Shown piece after piece: positions 40,663 to 49,820 of a stretch of 64,000 nt of DNA. The notes beneath the pieces were generated by a model. It had not been told where the DNA came from and did no database searches. It was given only the letters and a program-made list of their open reading frames with translations. Source of the stretch: Cetobacterium sp. NK01 (GTDB lineage: Bacteria; Fusobacteriota; Fusobacteriia; Fusobacteriales; Fusobacteriaceae); NCBI RefSeq assembly GCF_024506395.1, contig NZ_JANIBO010000002.1, positions 496,001 through 560,000 of the forward strand, read 5' to 3'. Position 1 is the first letter of the stretch; every line of letters begins with the position of its first letter. The translations under genes were made by a program, and so were the position numbers.

Positions 40663-42300
40663 ATGAAAAAGAAAAGTTTAATATCATTTGATTTTTGGCA
40701 AAAATTAGGAAAAGCTTTAATAGTTGTAATAGCAGTTATGCCTGCAGCGGGACTTATGGTATCAATAGGAAAACTTCTTGGGACAAGTGGTTTATCTATG
40801 ATTGGAAGAATAATAGAGGATATGGGATGGGGAGTTATAGTAAATTTAAATATTCTTTTTGCAGCAGCTATTGGAGGATCATGGGCAAAAGAAAAAGCTG
40901 GAGGAGCTTTTGCAGGGGTTATAGCTTTTATATTAACAAATAGAATAACAGGAGCTATATTTGGAATAAATTCAGCGATGTTGAATAATCCAGAAGCAGT
41001 TATTACATCGTTAACAGGACAAGAGCTATTAGTAAAGAATTATTTTACAATGGTTATGGGAGCACCATCTTTAAATATGGGAGTTTTTGTGGGGATACTT
41101 TCAGGATTTTTAGGAGCAGTGCTATTTAATAAATATCAAAATTTTGATAAACTACCAAAATCTTTAGCATTTTTTAATGGAAAAAGATTTGTACCATTTG
41201 TGGTAATATTTGGGTCATTTGTTATGGCAACAATTTTAGCATTAGTATGGCCATTTGTTCAGTGGGGACTAAACAGCTTTGGAGAATGGATTGCAACTTC
41301 TAGAAATACAGCACCAGTAATAGCACCATTTATATATGGAGCTTTAGAGAGATTGTTATTACCATTTGGATTACATCATATGCTAACAATTCCTATGAAT
41401 TATACAGAACTAGGTGGAACATATCAAGTTTTAACAGGAACTGCAGTGGGAAGTACAATTGCTGGACAAGATCCAATCTGGCTAGCTTGGATAACTGATT
41501 TAAATAACTTGAAAGCAGCAGGAGATATGACGGGATATAAAAATCTTTTAGATACAGTTGTTCCAGCTAGATTTAAAGCTGGTCAAGTAATATTGTCAAC
41601 TGCCTCTCTTTTAGGAATTGGATTAGCTATGCTAAATAATGTTGATAGCGATAAAAAAACACAGTATAAAACAATATTTATCTCTTCAATGTTAGCTGTA
41701 TTTTTAACAGGAGTAACAGAGCCAATTGAATTTATGTTTATGTTTGTGGCACCAGTATTATATGTAGCTTATGCAATTTTAACAGGACTTGCCTTTGCTC
41801 TAGTGGATATAATCTCTTTAAGAGTTCACTCTTTTGGATTTTTAGAACTACTTTCTCGTATACCTTTAATGATGAAGGCGGGATTATATAAAGATTTAAT
41901 AAACTTTGTAATAGTAAGTGGAGGATTTTTCTTTGCAAACTACTGGTTGTTCAATGTAATTATAAAAAAATATGATTTACCAACTCCAGGAAGAAGAGGA
42001 AATTATATTGACGAAGAGGAAGAGAGTAGTGATGAAAAAGTAAAAACAACTGGTGATCAAGAGGAGATTCCAGTTAGAATAATTGAGCTTCTTGGAGGAA
42101 GAGAAAATATAGTTGAAGTAGATGCATGTATGACAAGACTTAGAGTTACTGTAAAAAATGCAGAAGCAGTTGGAGATAAAACTATGTGGAAGAAAACAGG
42201 ATCTATAGGACTAATAATAAAAGATTGTGGAGTCCAGGCTATCTATGGTCCTAAAGCAGATATACTAAAATGTAAAATAATTGATATACTAGGGAGATAA
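40663..42300 (+). CDS. PTS EIICB transporter, glucose/maltose family
   Basis: A 545-residue fused permease. The IIC part covers about 10-440 (FWQKLGKALIVVIAVMPAAGLMVSIG, LERLLLPFGLHHMLTIPMNY, FLTGVTEPIEFMFMF). The IIB part covers about 465-545, with the phosphorylated Cys in EVDACMTRLRVTV. No IIA domain is attached or encoded nearby, so a general IIA (Crr-like) protein must donate phosphate. It follows the glucosidase gene by 22 bases with a GGGGAG site. It most resembles MalX/MalT-type maltose or glucose transporters. Confidence 0.9.
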   Translation: MKKKSLISFDFWQKLGKALIVVIAVMPAAGLMVSIGKLLGTSGLSMIGRIIEDMGWGVIVNLNILFAAAIGGSWAKEKAGGAFAGVIAFILTNRITGAIFGINSAMLNNPEAVITSLTGQELLVKNYFTMVMGAPSLNMGVFVGILSGFLGAVLFNKYQNFDKLPKSLAFFNGKRFVPFVVIFGSFVMATILALVWPFVQWGLNSFGEWIATSRNTAPVIAPFIYGALERLLLPFGLHHMLTIPMNYTELGGTYQVLTGTAVGSTIAGQDPIWLAWITDLNNLKAAGDMTGYKNLLDTVVPARFKAGQVILSTASLLGIGLAMLNNVDSDKKTQYKTIFISSMLAVFLTGVTEPIEFMFMFVAPVLYVAYAILTGLAFALVDIISLRVHSFGFLELLSRIPLMMKAGLYKDLINFVIVSGGFFFANYWLFNVIIKKYDLPTPGRRGNYIDEEEESSDEKVKTTGDQEEIPVRIIELLGGRENIVEVDACMTRLRVTVKNAEAVGDKTMWKKTGSIGLIIKDCGVQAIYGPKADILKCKIIDILGR

Positions 42301-42308
42301 AATTTAAA

Positions 42309-43097
42309 ATGAAACTATTAACACTAAACTGTCACTCTTGGCAGGAAAAGAATCAAATAGATAAAATGAAATACTTAGCAAAAATAATATTAGAAGAAAA
42401 TTACGATATAATAGCTTTACAAGAGGTAAATCAATTAAAAGAGGATAAAATTTTATATGAGGATATAAGAGAGGGGAATTTTATAGATTTACTATGTAAA
42501 GAATTAAAAAAACAAGAAGCTGAGTATAATTATAGATGGGATTATCATCATGTTGGGTATGATATATTTCATGAAGGAACAGGCATTCTTTTCAAAGGAG
42601 AGGCAAAAGAGACTTTTGGAGATTTTATAGGCGTTATTAAAGATACAAACTTTTGGAAAACTAGAAAATTTACAATGGTTTCAAAAATAGTTTCTGGGGA
42701 GATAATAGATTTTTATAGTTGTCATATGGGATGGTGGAATGATAGTGATAATCCATTTGAAAAACAGATAGATGATCTATTGGATTTTGCCAATGAAAGA
42801 GGAAATAGATATTTTTTAATGGGGGATTTTAATAATAGTGCAGATATAAAGGGTGAAGGGTATGATTATCTTTTAAAAAGAGGTTTAAAGGATACATATG
42901 TAGAAGCTTTAAAAAAAGATGATGGTATAACAGTTCCAGGACTTATTGCTGGCTGGGAAGGAAAGTGTAGTAGCCCAAAAAGAATTGATTTTATATTTAC
43001 CAATAAAGAGTGCAGTGTAAAGTCAAGTGAAGTTATTTTTAATGGAAAAAATAAAGATGTTATTTCAGATCACTTTGGGGTAACTATAGAGATATAA
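42309..43097 (+). CDS. Endonuclease/exonuclease/phosphatase-fold hydrolase
   Basis: A 262-residue EEP-superfamily protein: LLTLNCHSW, YDIIALQEVNQL (catalytic Glu), CHMGWWND, RYFLMGDFNN (Asp/Asn) and VISDHFGVTIEI (final Asp-His). The set is complete, so it should be an active metal-dependent phosphoesterase. It is co-transcribed with the glucosidase and PTS genes 8 bases after the latter, which hints at a sugar-phosphate or related ester as substrate instead of DNA. Confidence 0.82.
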   Translation: MKLLTLNCHSWQEKNQIDKMKYLAKIILEENYDIIALQEVNQLKEDKILYEDIREGNFIDLLCKELKKQEAEYNYRWDYHHVGYDIFHEGTGILFKGEAKETFGDFIGVIKDTNFWKTRKFTMVSKIVSGEIIDFYSCHMGWWNDSDNPFEKQIDDLLDFANERGNRYFLMGDFNNSADIKGEGYDYLLKRGLKDTYVEALKKDDGITVPGLIAGWEGKCSSPKRIDFIFTNKECSVKSSEVIFNGKNKDVISDHFGVTIEI

Positions 43098-43101
43098 AAA
43101 C

Positions 43102-43137
43102 AAAAGGATTGAGCTAAAGTGTAGCTCAATCCTTTTT
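43102..43137. terminator. Bidirectional terminator
   Basis: AAAAGGATTGAGCTA (43102-43116) and TAGCTCAATCCTTTTT (43122-43137) form a long perfect stem between the rightward PTS operon and the leftward molybdoenzyme operon. Confidence 0.9.
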
Positions 43138-43148
43138 CTATTTGTTTT

Positions 43149-44090
43149 TTATTTAGCTGAAGGTTTAACTTTTTTTAAGAAGTTATAGAAAACGAATACT
43201 ATGATTCCTGTTGTAACATAAAGTTGAATACCAGCAATATTTCTGACAACGTTAGAGTATACAGGTAGATTTATACTAGCTAAGTAAGCACTCATTCTAA
43301 AAGAAGCTACAGTTCCAACGGCCATAGGGAAGGTAGTTCCTGCAAAACCAGGGTGGAAATTAAAGCTAAAGAATTTAGGAATACTTAAAAGTATTGAAAT
43401 AAGTGTTACAAAGACAATTCCATATAGGAAGAGTGCAATATACATGTTAGGCTCTTTAACCACATTTAAATAACCAATAGCACAAAGACTTGAAGGTGCT
43501 AATAAAATAGCTTTTGTATGATAAACCATATCAGGTAAAGGTTTTATAATTAATCTTCTAATCATAAATGGAATTATTGTGAAAAATACAAGTACTCCAT
43601 AAATTAAAACCCACTTAGAAATAACTGGTTCATCCATAGCTCCACCTACAACTATAGAAACCATAATTCCGTTATAAGTTACAAACCAACTTGGAACAAA
43701 AGTATCAATGTTAAAGTTTTTTATAACATTTCTATAGGTAAAAATGCATATAGCAAAAGCATGAAAAAATACACCAAAAAGCCAAAGATTCTTTCCTAAA
43801 AAAGGACTGTATGGAAGCAAAAATGCTCCAATAATCATAGCTAACATAGAGTATGTACCATATAAACTAGCAGGAATTGTATTGTTATACTCAGCTAGAA
43901 AGGCCTCTTTATGTCTAAAAATCTTTATAGTTGCTAAAATAAATACTACAATACCAATAATCATGAAGATATTTCTAAGGTAAGTAAAATTTAGTAATAA
44001 AAAGGCATTGGCAAGAGTGCACGCCCCAACAGTTGTAGCAATAGCCCCAACAGGGAAACGCTCTAACCTATCAATTGTCTCTTTAATCAT
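43149..44090 (-). CDS. TDT/TehA-SLAC1-family anion transporter, second copy
   Basis: A 313-residue membrane protein with about ten spans. It starts RLERFPVGAIATTVGACTLANAF and has FHPGFAGTTFPMAVGTVASFRMS near the C-terminus, which aligns with PFAPTFAAFTFPLTISVTAATRF of the copy at 34226. It is the last gene of the second nitrate-reductase-like operon, 17 bases after the FAD reductase gene. Two independent pairings of this family with the same enzyme type suggest that it moves the enzyme's substrate or product, nitrate or nitrite. Confidence 0.78.
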   Translation of the reverse strand: MIKETIDRLERFPVGAIATTVGACTLANAFLLLNFTYLRNIFMIIGIVVFILATIKIFRHKEAFLAEYNNTIPASLYGTYSMLAMIIGAFLLPYSPFLGKNLWLFGVFFHAFAICIFTYRNVIKNFNIDTFVPSWFVTYNGIMVSIVVGGAMDEPVISKWVLIYGVLVFFTIIPFMIRRLIIKPLPDMVYHTKAILLAPSSLCAIGYLNVVKEPNMYIALFLYGIVFVTLISILLSIPKFFSFNFHPGFAGTTFPMAVGTVASFRMSAYLASINLPVYSNVVRNIAGIQLYVTTGIIVFVFYNFLKKVKPSAK

Positions 44091-44107
44091 TATAATCTCC
44101 TTATATT

Positions 44108-45370
44108 TTATTTTTTATACTCAAACTCAAGTTCAGAATTTATATTGAAGAAATCAGAGTAATCAATTTTAAAAATTGATTTTTTAATTTTTGAGATATC
44201 AATATTAAGTCTGATTAGTTGTGTTAAAACACCAGTGTATGAAAGGTCTCCCTGAATAATAGCACCATATATTTTACCATCTTTATGAGCAATTTTTTTG
44301 TAGACACCATCTCTTTCTCTAATAGAATCAATAATCATTCCCTCTGTCTTTTCGTAAATATGTAAACAACCTAAAGATAAAGTTGGAATATCAAAGAAGT
44401 TCATAGTTGACTTAGCAAAGAAAAAGTCATCCATAACTCTAGTTTTTCCTGCCATATTTGAAGTGGCAGCTATACCCTCTTTTACTGCAACAGACCAGAT
44501 AGTACCATTGCCACTAATATCTCCAGCTCCATACACATCTTTAACATTAGTTTCACCTTTTTCATTAAAAAGAAGTCCAATTTTATTGTATTCTATTGAT
44601 GTATTTTCTAAAAACTCCACATTTGGTTTTACTCCGGCGCAAACAATAACTAAATCAGCTAGAAGCTCAACATCTCTACCATCATCTAATAAACTTAAAG
44701 AGTTAATTAGATTAGGATTTTTTGGATTTATATTTAGTTTTGTAACTTTTGAATCAAAGAATAGTTTTACACCATGTTCAACTAATTTTTTTTCATAAGT
44801 TATAGATGCTTCTTTGTCCAGTTGTAATGGTAGTAATCTATTAGACATTTCAACTAAAGATAGATTAGCATGGACATTTTTATTATGAATAAGGCCACTA
44901 ATTGCGTCCATACCAATTAAACCTGCACCAATGACAACAATGTTTTTTGCTCTTGCAGCAATCTCTATAATTTTATTACAGTCATCTAAAGATTTTAATC
45001 CCACAACATTTTCTTTCCCATTTATATTCTCAATAGGTGGAAAAAATGGTCTAGATCCAGAAGCAATTAAAACTTTATCGTATGAAACAACTTCATTGTC
45101 ATCTAAAGTAATAGTTTTCTCCTTTTCATTTAAAGAGATAACCTCTCTTCCTTTAAGCCAGTTGATATTGTTTTTTTCAAAGAAATCTTTATCTACAAAA
45201 TTGATACCATCTAAATCCCTCATTCCTCCAATGTAGTGGTGAAGTATACATCTTGAGTAGATATTAGTATCTTTAGATATTAATATAATCTCTGCATTTT
45301 TATCTAAAGCTCTTAAGTTTTCAGCTCCATTAATACCAGCTGCAGAAGCTCCAATTATAACATATTTCAT
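44108..45370 (-). CDS. FAD-dependent NAD(P)H oxidoreductase, reductase partner
   Basis: A 420-residue pyridine-nucleotide-disulfide-type reductase without the disulfide. It has an N-terminal FAD site (YVIIGASAAGINGAENLRAL), LIASGSRPFFPP, an NAD(P)H site at about 143-175 (IVVIGAGLIGMDAISGL) and a second FAD contact, DVYGAGDISG. It resembles the N-terminal half of NasB/NirB and rubredoxin reductases. Its ATG shares a base with the ferredoxin stop (TAATG), so the two are coupled. It would pass electrons from NAD(P)H to the ferredoxin subunit and on to the molybdoenzyme. Confidence 0.88.
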   Translation of the reverse strand: MKYVIIGASAAGINGAENLRALDKNAEIILISKDTNIYSRCILHHYIGGMRDLDGINFVDKDFFEKNNINWLKGREVISLNEKEKTITLDDNEVVSYDKVLIASGSRPFFPPIENINGKENVVGLKSLDDCNKIIEIAARAKNIVVIGAGLIGMDAISGLIHNKNVHANLSLVEMSNRLLPLQLDKEASITYEKKLVEHGVKLFFDSKVTKLNINPKNPNLINSLSLLDDGRDVELLADLVIVCAGVKPNVEFLENTSIEYNKIGLLFNEKGETNVKDVYGAGDISGNGTIWSVAVKEGIAATSNMAGKTRVMDDFFFAKSTMNFFDIPTLSLGCLHIYEKTEGMIIDSIRERDGVYKKIAHKDGKIYGAIIQGDLSYTGVLTQLIRLNIDISKIKKSIFKIDYSDFFNINSELEFEYKK

Positions 45371-45777
45371 TATTTTACCTCCTCAAGAGTAATTGCAGCC
45401 ATAGGACATTTAGCAACACATTGTGGTCCATCAGGATCATGGCTACACATATCACATTTCATAATCTCTTTTTTAGTTGCTTTATCCTCTTTTAAAGTTC
45501 CATATGGGCAAGCCATTATGCACATATAACAACTAGCACATTTGTTTTTATCATAAGTGACATATCCTGTTTCAGAATCTTTTCTCATAGCTCCACTCAT
45601 ACAAGTATAAACACACTCAGGAAGATCACAATTTCTACAAAAGATTGGAGAAAATTTAAAATCACTACTTAAAACAACTCTATTTCTAGAGTCAGCAGAA
45701 TCGTGAGAAACTAAGCAGGCACTAACACAAGTTAAGCAACCGATACATTTACTTCTATCTATTTTTATTCTTTTCAA
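45370..45777 (-). CDS. Four-cluster [4Fe-4S] ferredoxin subunit
   Basis: A 135-residue electron-transfer subunit of the HycB/DmsB type. Sixteen cysteines fall into four sets: CIGCLTCVSAC, CRNCDLPECVYTC, CASCYMCIMAC and CDMCSHDPDGPQCVAKC, enough for four cubane clusters. The frame extends to 45858, but AGGAGAG next to the TTG at 45777 (LKRIKIDRSKC) is the better start and removes an overlap with the reductase gene. It lies between the molybdoenzyme and FAD reductase genes, and so does its role. Confidence 0.9.
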   Translation of the reverse strand: MKRIKIDRSKCIGCLTCVSACLVSHDSADSRNRVVLSSDFKFSPIFCRNCDLPECVYTCMSGAMRKDSETGYVTYDKNKCASCYMCIMACPYGTLKEDKATKKEIMKCDMCSHDPDGPQCVAKCPMAAITLEEVK

Positions 45778-45796
45778 TTTAATCTCTCCTTTGCTT

Positions 45797-47866
45797 TTAG
45801 ATTTTTTCAATAGAAACTGGAGCATATTTGTATGAAGGCTCCTTAGAGTATGGATCATATATAGAAAGTGTTAAATTATTTGTTTCTATATAATGAATAG
45901 GTGCGTATAAAACATCATGAGGTAAATTATCAGTAGTCAATGCTAAGAACTTACTACTTCTACCATTTATAGATTTAACTAAAACTTCATCTTGTGATTC
46001 AATACCAAGCTCTTCACCAAGAGTTTTAGAGATATAGATATATGAGTTATCTGAAGTTGAATCATTAACATATGTAATCTCTTTTGTTCTAGTTTGAGTA
46101 TGCCACTGTCCAACAGTTCCTCTTCCAGTATTTAAAACGTAAGGATAAGTTTCATTTGTAGGAACAGGATTTTCTGCTACATCTTCAAATACAAATTTAA
46201 CTTTTTTATTAGGTGTATAGTACTCTCCATTTTCAAATAATCTTCTCTCGTTATCAACTAAAGTTTCACCCTCTTTAAATGGCCATTGAACACCATATCC
46301 ATTTTCTAGAAGTTTATAGCTAACTCCAGTCATATCACAAGGAGTATCCTTTGTAACTTTAACCATTTTATTGAAAACTGCTTCAGGAGTTTCCCATCCA
46401 TCTAAAAGATCTCCCATACCTAAAGCTTTTCCAACATTGTATATAACTTCAAAATCACTAAAAGATCCTTCAGGTTTAGGAATAACAGGATTTAATTTAG
46501 ATATTCTTCTTTCTGTATTAATAAGTGTTCCCTCTTTTTCTATTCCAGAAACTACTGGTAAGAAAAGGTCTGCAAGTTCAGAACTATCAGTATTTGGATA
46601 TAGATCTTGTACAACAAAAAGATCTAACTTTTCAATCGCTTCTGCAAATTGAGTGTTGTTAGTCCAAGAGTGTCTCGGGTTTGTACAAAGAATCCAAAGT
46701 GCTTTTATCTCTCCAGAAATTATTTTTTCAATAATAACATTGTAAGGAAGAGTAGGTTTTGTTGGGAAAATAGCTGGGTCTAATCCTAAAGCATCTCCAA
46801 CAATCTTTCTCTTGGCCTCATCAGTGTACTCTCCACCACCGTATAATCCAGTTGTGTTACTGAAAAGACGAGATCCCATGGCATTACATTGACCTGTAAT
46901 AGAGTTAGCTCCAGTTCCAGGTCTACCTATATTTCCAGTCATAACAGCTAAGTTAATTATACCTTGAGCAGTTCTAACAGCTTGATAACTTTGGTTGATT
47001 CCCATAGTCCACCAGAAAGATACAGCATCTCCTTCATGAATAAGTTTAGCTAAAGTTAAAAATTCATCCTTAGTTATTCCCACTTTTTCCTCTATATCAT
47101 CAATAGAGAATTTCGAAACATGCTCTTTAAATGTATCAAAATTTTCTGAATATTTTTCAATATAGTTATTATCAATCCAGTTATTTTTAATTAAATAGTT
47201 AGCAATAGTGTAATATAAAACAATATCACTCTTAGGTTTTATGCAGAAGAAATAATCAGCGTTTTGAGCTGTTTCACTTTTTCGAACATCAATAACAATA
47301 ACTTTCTTATTTTTATTTTTACGTACTCTATCCCAAATGATAGGGTGAGCAACAACAGGGTTAGCTCCAGTAAAAATAATAGTATCAGAAAGCTCTAAAT
47401 CGTTTAGTGTATAAGGAGGAGCATCAAATCCAAAGCTTTGTTTATGTGCAACAACAGATGTAGCCATACAAAGTCTAGTATTTCCATCAAGTTGTCCACC
47501 TACAAAGTTTCTAAAAACATGACCAACTAAAGCCATCTCTTCTAAAGCTAGTTGTCCAGTACTTATACAAGCTACACTTTCTTTTCCATGTTTCTCAACA
47601 ATTGCTTTTAGTTTCTCACTAAAAAAACTATAAGCTTTATCCCATGAAATCTCCTCTCTTCCATTTGTAGTTTTCAATAAGGGATTTTTAGGAAAATCAC
47701 CTGATGTAAGTTGTTTATCTAGATTTAGACCTTTAATACAACTAAATCCTTTATTCACTGGATATTTTTCTGTAGGAATAACTTTTTTAATTTTATTGTC
47801 TTCAACGTAGAAATCCATGTTACATGCTAACGAACAGTAGTTGCAAGTTGTTTGAATTTTATTCAT
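45797..47866 (-). CDS. Mo-bisMGD oxidoreductase, NasA/NarB-type, second copy
   Basis: A 689-residue enzyme closely related to the one at 32134. It has [4Fe-4S] ligands C8, C11, C15 and C43, and the likely Mo ligand C133 in GNTRLCMATSVVAHKQSFGFDAPP. SITGQCNAMGSRLF and the C-terminal RGTVGQWHTQTRTKE are also present. There is no Tat signal. It is the first gene of the operon reductase-ferredoxin-FAD protein-TDT transporter, which resembles the clostridial fermentative nitrate reductase arrangement. It probably uses nitrate as an electron sink. No nitrite reductase is in the window. The ribosome site is AGGAGGAG. Confidence 0.78.
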   Translation of the reverse strand: MNKIQTTCNYCSLACNMDFYVEDNKIKKVIPTEKYPVNKGFSCIKGLNLDKQLTSGDFPKNPLLKTTNGREEISWDKAYSFFSEKLKAIVEKHGKESVACISTGQLALEEMALVGHVFRNFVGGQLDGNTRLCMATSVVAHKQSFGFDAPPYTLNDLELSDTIIFTGANPVVAHPIIWDRVRKNKNKKVIVIDVRKSETAQNADYFFCIKPKSDIVLYYTIANYLIKNNWIDNNYIEKYSENFDTFKEHVSKFSIDDIEEKVGITKDEFLTLAKLIHEGDAVSFWWTMGINQSYQAVRTAQGIINLAVMTGNIGRPGTGANSITGQCNAMGSRLFSNTTGLYGGGEYTDEAKRKIVGDALGLDPAIFPTKPTLPYNVIIEKIISGEIKALWILCTNPRHSWTNNTQFAEAIEKLDLFVVQDLYPNTDSSELADLFLPVVSGIEKEGTLINTERRISKLNPVIPKPEGSFSDFEVIYNVGKALGMGDLLDGWETPEAVFNKMVKVTKDTPCDMTGVSYKLLENGYGVQWPFKEGETLVDNERRLFENGEYYTPNKKVKFVFEDVAENPVPTNETYPYVLNTGRGTVGQWHTQTRTKEITYVNDSTSDNSYIYISKTLGEELGIESQDEVLVKSINGRSSKFLALTTDNLPHDVLYAPIHYIETNNLTLSIYDPYSKEPSYKYAPVSIEKI

Positions 47867-47885
47867 ATTCTCTCCTCCTTGGTAT

Positions 47886-47913
47886 ACAAGTATTTATATA
47901 TAATAATACTTGT
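47886..47913 (-). promoter_or_regulatory. Inverted repeat before the second reductase operon
   Basis: ACAAGTATT (47886-47894) and AATACTTGT (47905-47913) form a 9-bp inverted repeat with a 10-base AT centre, 20-47 bases upstream of the reductase ATG. It is a candidate operator for a nitrate- or redox-responsive regulator. No such site is seen before the first copy at 32134. Confidence 0.45.
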
Positions 47914-47917
47914 TAAT

Positions 47918-47951
47918 AAAAAATAGTAGTGTGATTTTAGTCACACTACTA
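47918..47951 (-). terminator. Terminator of the rbs operon
   Basis: TAGTAGTGTGA (47924-47934) pairs perfectly with TCACACTACTA (47941-47951). Reading leftward a run of T residues follows, about 40 bases after the rbsB stop. Confidence 0.85.
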
Positions 47952-47988
47952 TAAAAAAGGTTAAAATTAATTCTAAAAATGTTTAAAA

Positions 47989-48867
47989 CTATTGTGTTAT
48001 AAGTTCTAGTTCAACAGGCATAAACTGTGGAACTGTTTCCTTTTTTACAATTTTATCAGCTGCTTCAATTCCTTTAGCACCAATCTCTGCTGGTTTTTGA
48101 GCAACAGTTGCAGCAAGTTTACCCTCTTTAACAGCTTTCACTGCATCTTCAGTGGCATCAAAACCAACGATTATAACATCAGTTTTTCCAGATGCTTCAA
48201 TAGCTTTTAGAGCTCCAAGGGCCATCTCATCATTATGAGCGAAAACAGCATTAACTTCAGGCTGAGCTTGTAAAATATTTTCCATAACATTAAGTCCTTT
48301 AGTTCTATCAAAATCAGCAGCTTGTTTCGCAACGATATCTAGTTTATTCTGAGCAACCTTGTTAAATCCTTCTCCTCTATCACGAGCAGCAGTTGTACCA
48401 GGGATTCCTTCTAACTCTACAACTTTATTATTTTTTCCATTTAATTTTTCAACTATGAAGTTTCCAGCTAACTCTCCACCAGCAACGTTATCAGAAGCGA
48501 TGTGAGTAACTACTTTTCCACCATTAGATGCTCTATCTAAAGTTACCACTGGAACTTTATTACGGTTAGCAGCTTTAACAGCTGATACAACAGCATCAGA
48601 ATCAGTTGGATTTATTAAAAGAACATCGATACCTTTAACAAGTAGATCTTCAACATTTCCTAACTCTTTAGAAGGATCATTTTGAGAATCTAAAACAACA
48701 ATCTCATGTCCCATCTCTTTTGCTTTAGAAACAGCTCCCTCTTTAAGAGTAACAAAGAAAGGATTATCCTGTGTAGAAACAACTAATCCTACTTTAGCAG
48801 CTTCAGCAATTGTCCCCATACCTAAAGCAAGAACCATAAGTCCTAAAAATCTTAATTTGTTTTTCAT
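47989..48867 (-). CDS. rbsB: Ribose ABC transporter, periplasmic binding protein
   Basis: A 292-residue binding protein. It has a signal peptide ([25 protein letters not shown]), then [52 protein letters not shown] and [27 protein letters not shown], all typical of RbsB. The frame opens at 48885, but GGGTGG before the ATG at 48867 and the signal peptide define the start. It is the last gene of rbsKDACB, before the terminator. Confidence 0.95.
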   Translation of the reverse strand: MKNKLRFLGLMVLALGMGTIAEAAKVGLVVSTQDNPFFVTLKEGAVSKAKEMGHEIVVLDSQNDPSKELGNVEDLLVKGIDVLLINPTDSDAVVSAVKAANRNKVPVVTLDRASNGGKVVTHIASDNVAGGELAGNFIVEKLNGKNNKVVELEGIPGTTAARDRGEGFNKVAQNKLDIVAKQAADFDRTKGLNVMENILQAQPEVNAVFAHNDEMALGALKAIEASGKTDVIIVGFDATEDAVKAVKEGKLAATVAQKPAEIGAKGIEAADKIVKKETVPQFMPVELELITQ

Positions 48868-48890
48868 AATTATTACACCACCCATAAAAT

Positions 48891-49817
48891 TTATTTAGAA
48901 GATTTTTTATCGATTAAAACAGCGATAAGAATTACTAAAGCTTTAACCATCATCTGATAGTAAGATGATACATTTAAAAGATTTAGAGCGTTTCCTAGAA
49001 CACCAATAATAATTGCTCCAAGAGCAGTTCCAGCAATAGTTCCAACTCCACCAGCAAGAGATGTTCCACCTAGAACAACTGCAGCAATAGCATCAAGTTC
49101 ATACCCAGATCCAGCAGTAGGTTGAGCAGAACCAAGTCTAGAAGTTACGATAACTCCAGCTAAAGCTGAAAGAGCTCCACAAACACCATAAACTAAAGTT
49201 TTATATTTAGATGTATTTACTCCTGAAAGTTTAGTAGCTTCTTCATTTCCACCAATAGCATAGATATATCTACCAAATTTTATATTATTTAGTATATAGT
49301 ATCCAGCAATGAAAAGAGCAATCATAATATATATTGGAATAGGAATATCAAAGAAGTAACCTCCACCAATATTATCAAAGAAATCTCCACCATCTCTTAC
49401 AGGGATTGGCTTACCATCAGTGAAAACTAAAGTAGCTCCCCTTAAAAGAGTCATAGTAACTAAAGTAACTATGAACGGTTGAAGTTTAGCATACGATATA
49501 AGTAAACCATTAAAGATTCCAAAAAGTCCACCAATAACAATGGCAATAACAATAGCTAAAATTGGATTTACACCATTAGCTATTAAACTTGCTCCAAAAG
49601 CTCCAGTTAAAGCTAAAATAGAACCAACAGAAAGATCAATTCCACCTGTTAAAATAACTAAAGTCATTCCAATAGCAATAACTGAATTTATAGACGTTTG
49701 TCTTAAAACGTTTAAGATATTATTAACTGATAAAAACCTTGGGTTTAAAAATGAAACTATTATAGAGAAAACAATTAAACCAATTAGAGGCTTATTGTTA
49801 TATATTTTTTTTAACAT
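48891..49817 (-). CDS. rbsC: Ribose ABC transporter permease
   Basis: A 308-residue permease with eight or more membrane spans. It has [25 protein letters not shown] and [16 protein letters not shown] near the N-terminus, and [31 protein letters not shown] in the C-terminal half, all family hallmarks. It lies between rbsA (3-base gap) and rbsB. Confidence 0.95.
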   Translation of the reverse strand: MLKKIYNNKPLIGLIVFSIIVSFLNPRFLSVNNILNVLRQTSINSVIAIGMTLVILTGGIDLSVGSILALTGAFGASLIANGVNPILAIVIAIVIGGLFGIFNGLLISYAKLQPFIVTLVTMTLLRGATLVFTDGKPIPVRDGGDFFDNIGGGYFFDIPIPIYIMIALFIAGYYILNNIKFGRYIYAIGGNEEATKLSGVNTSKYKTLVYGVCGALSALAGVIVTSRLGSAQPTAGSGYELDAIAAVVLGGTSLAGGVGTIAGTALGAIIIGVLGNALNLLNVSSYYQMMVKALVILIAVLIDKKSSK

Positions 49818-49820
49818 TAT

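Noticed and set aside
43149-45777. Several rightward open frames of about 100 codons across the FAD reductase and ferredoxin genes.
   Set aside because: They are antisense shadows of clearly conserved leftward genes with complete cofactor motifs.
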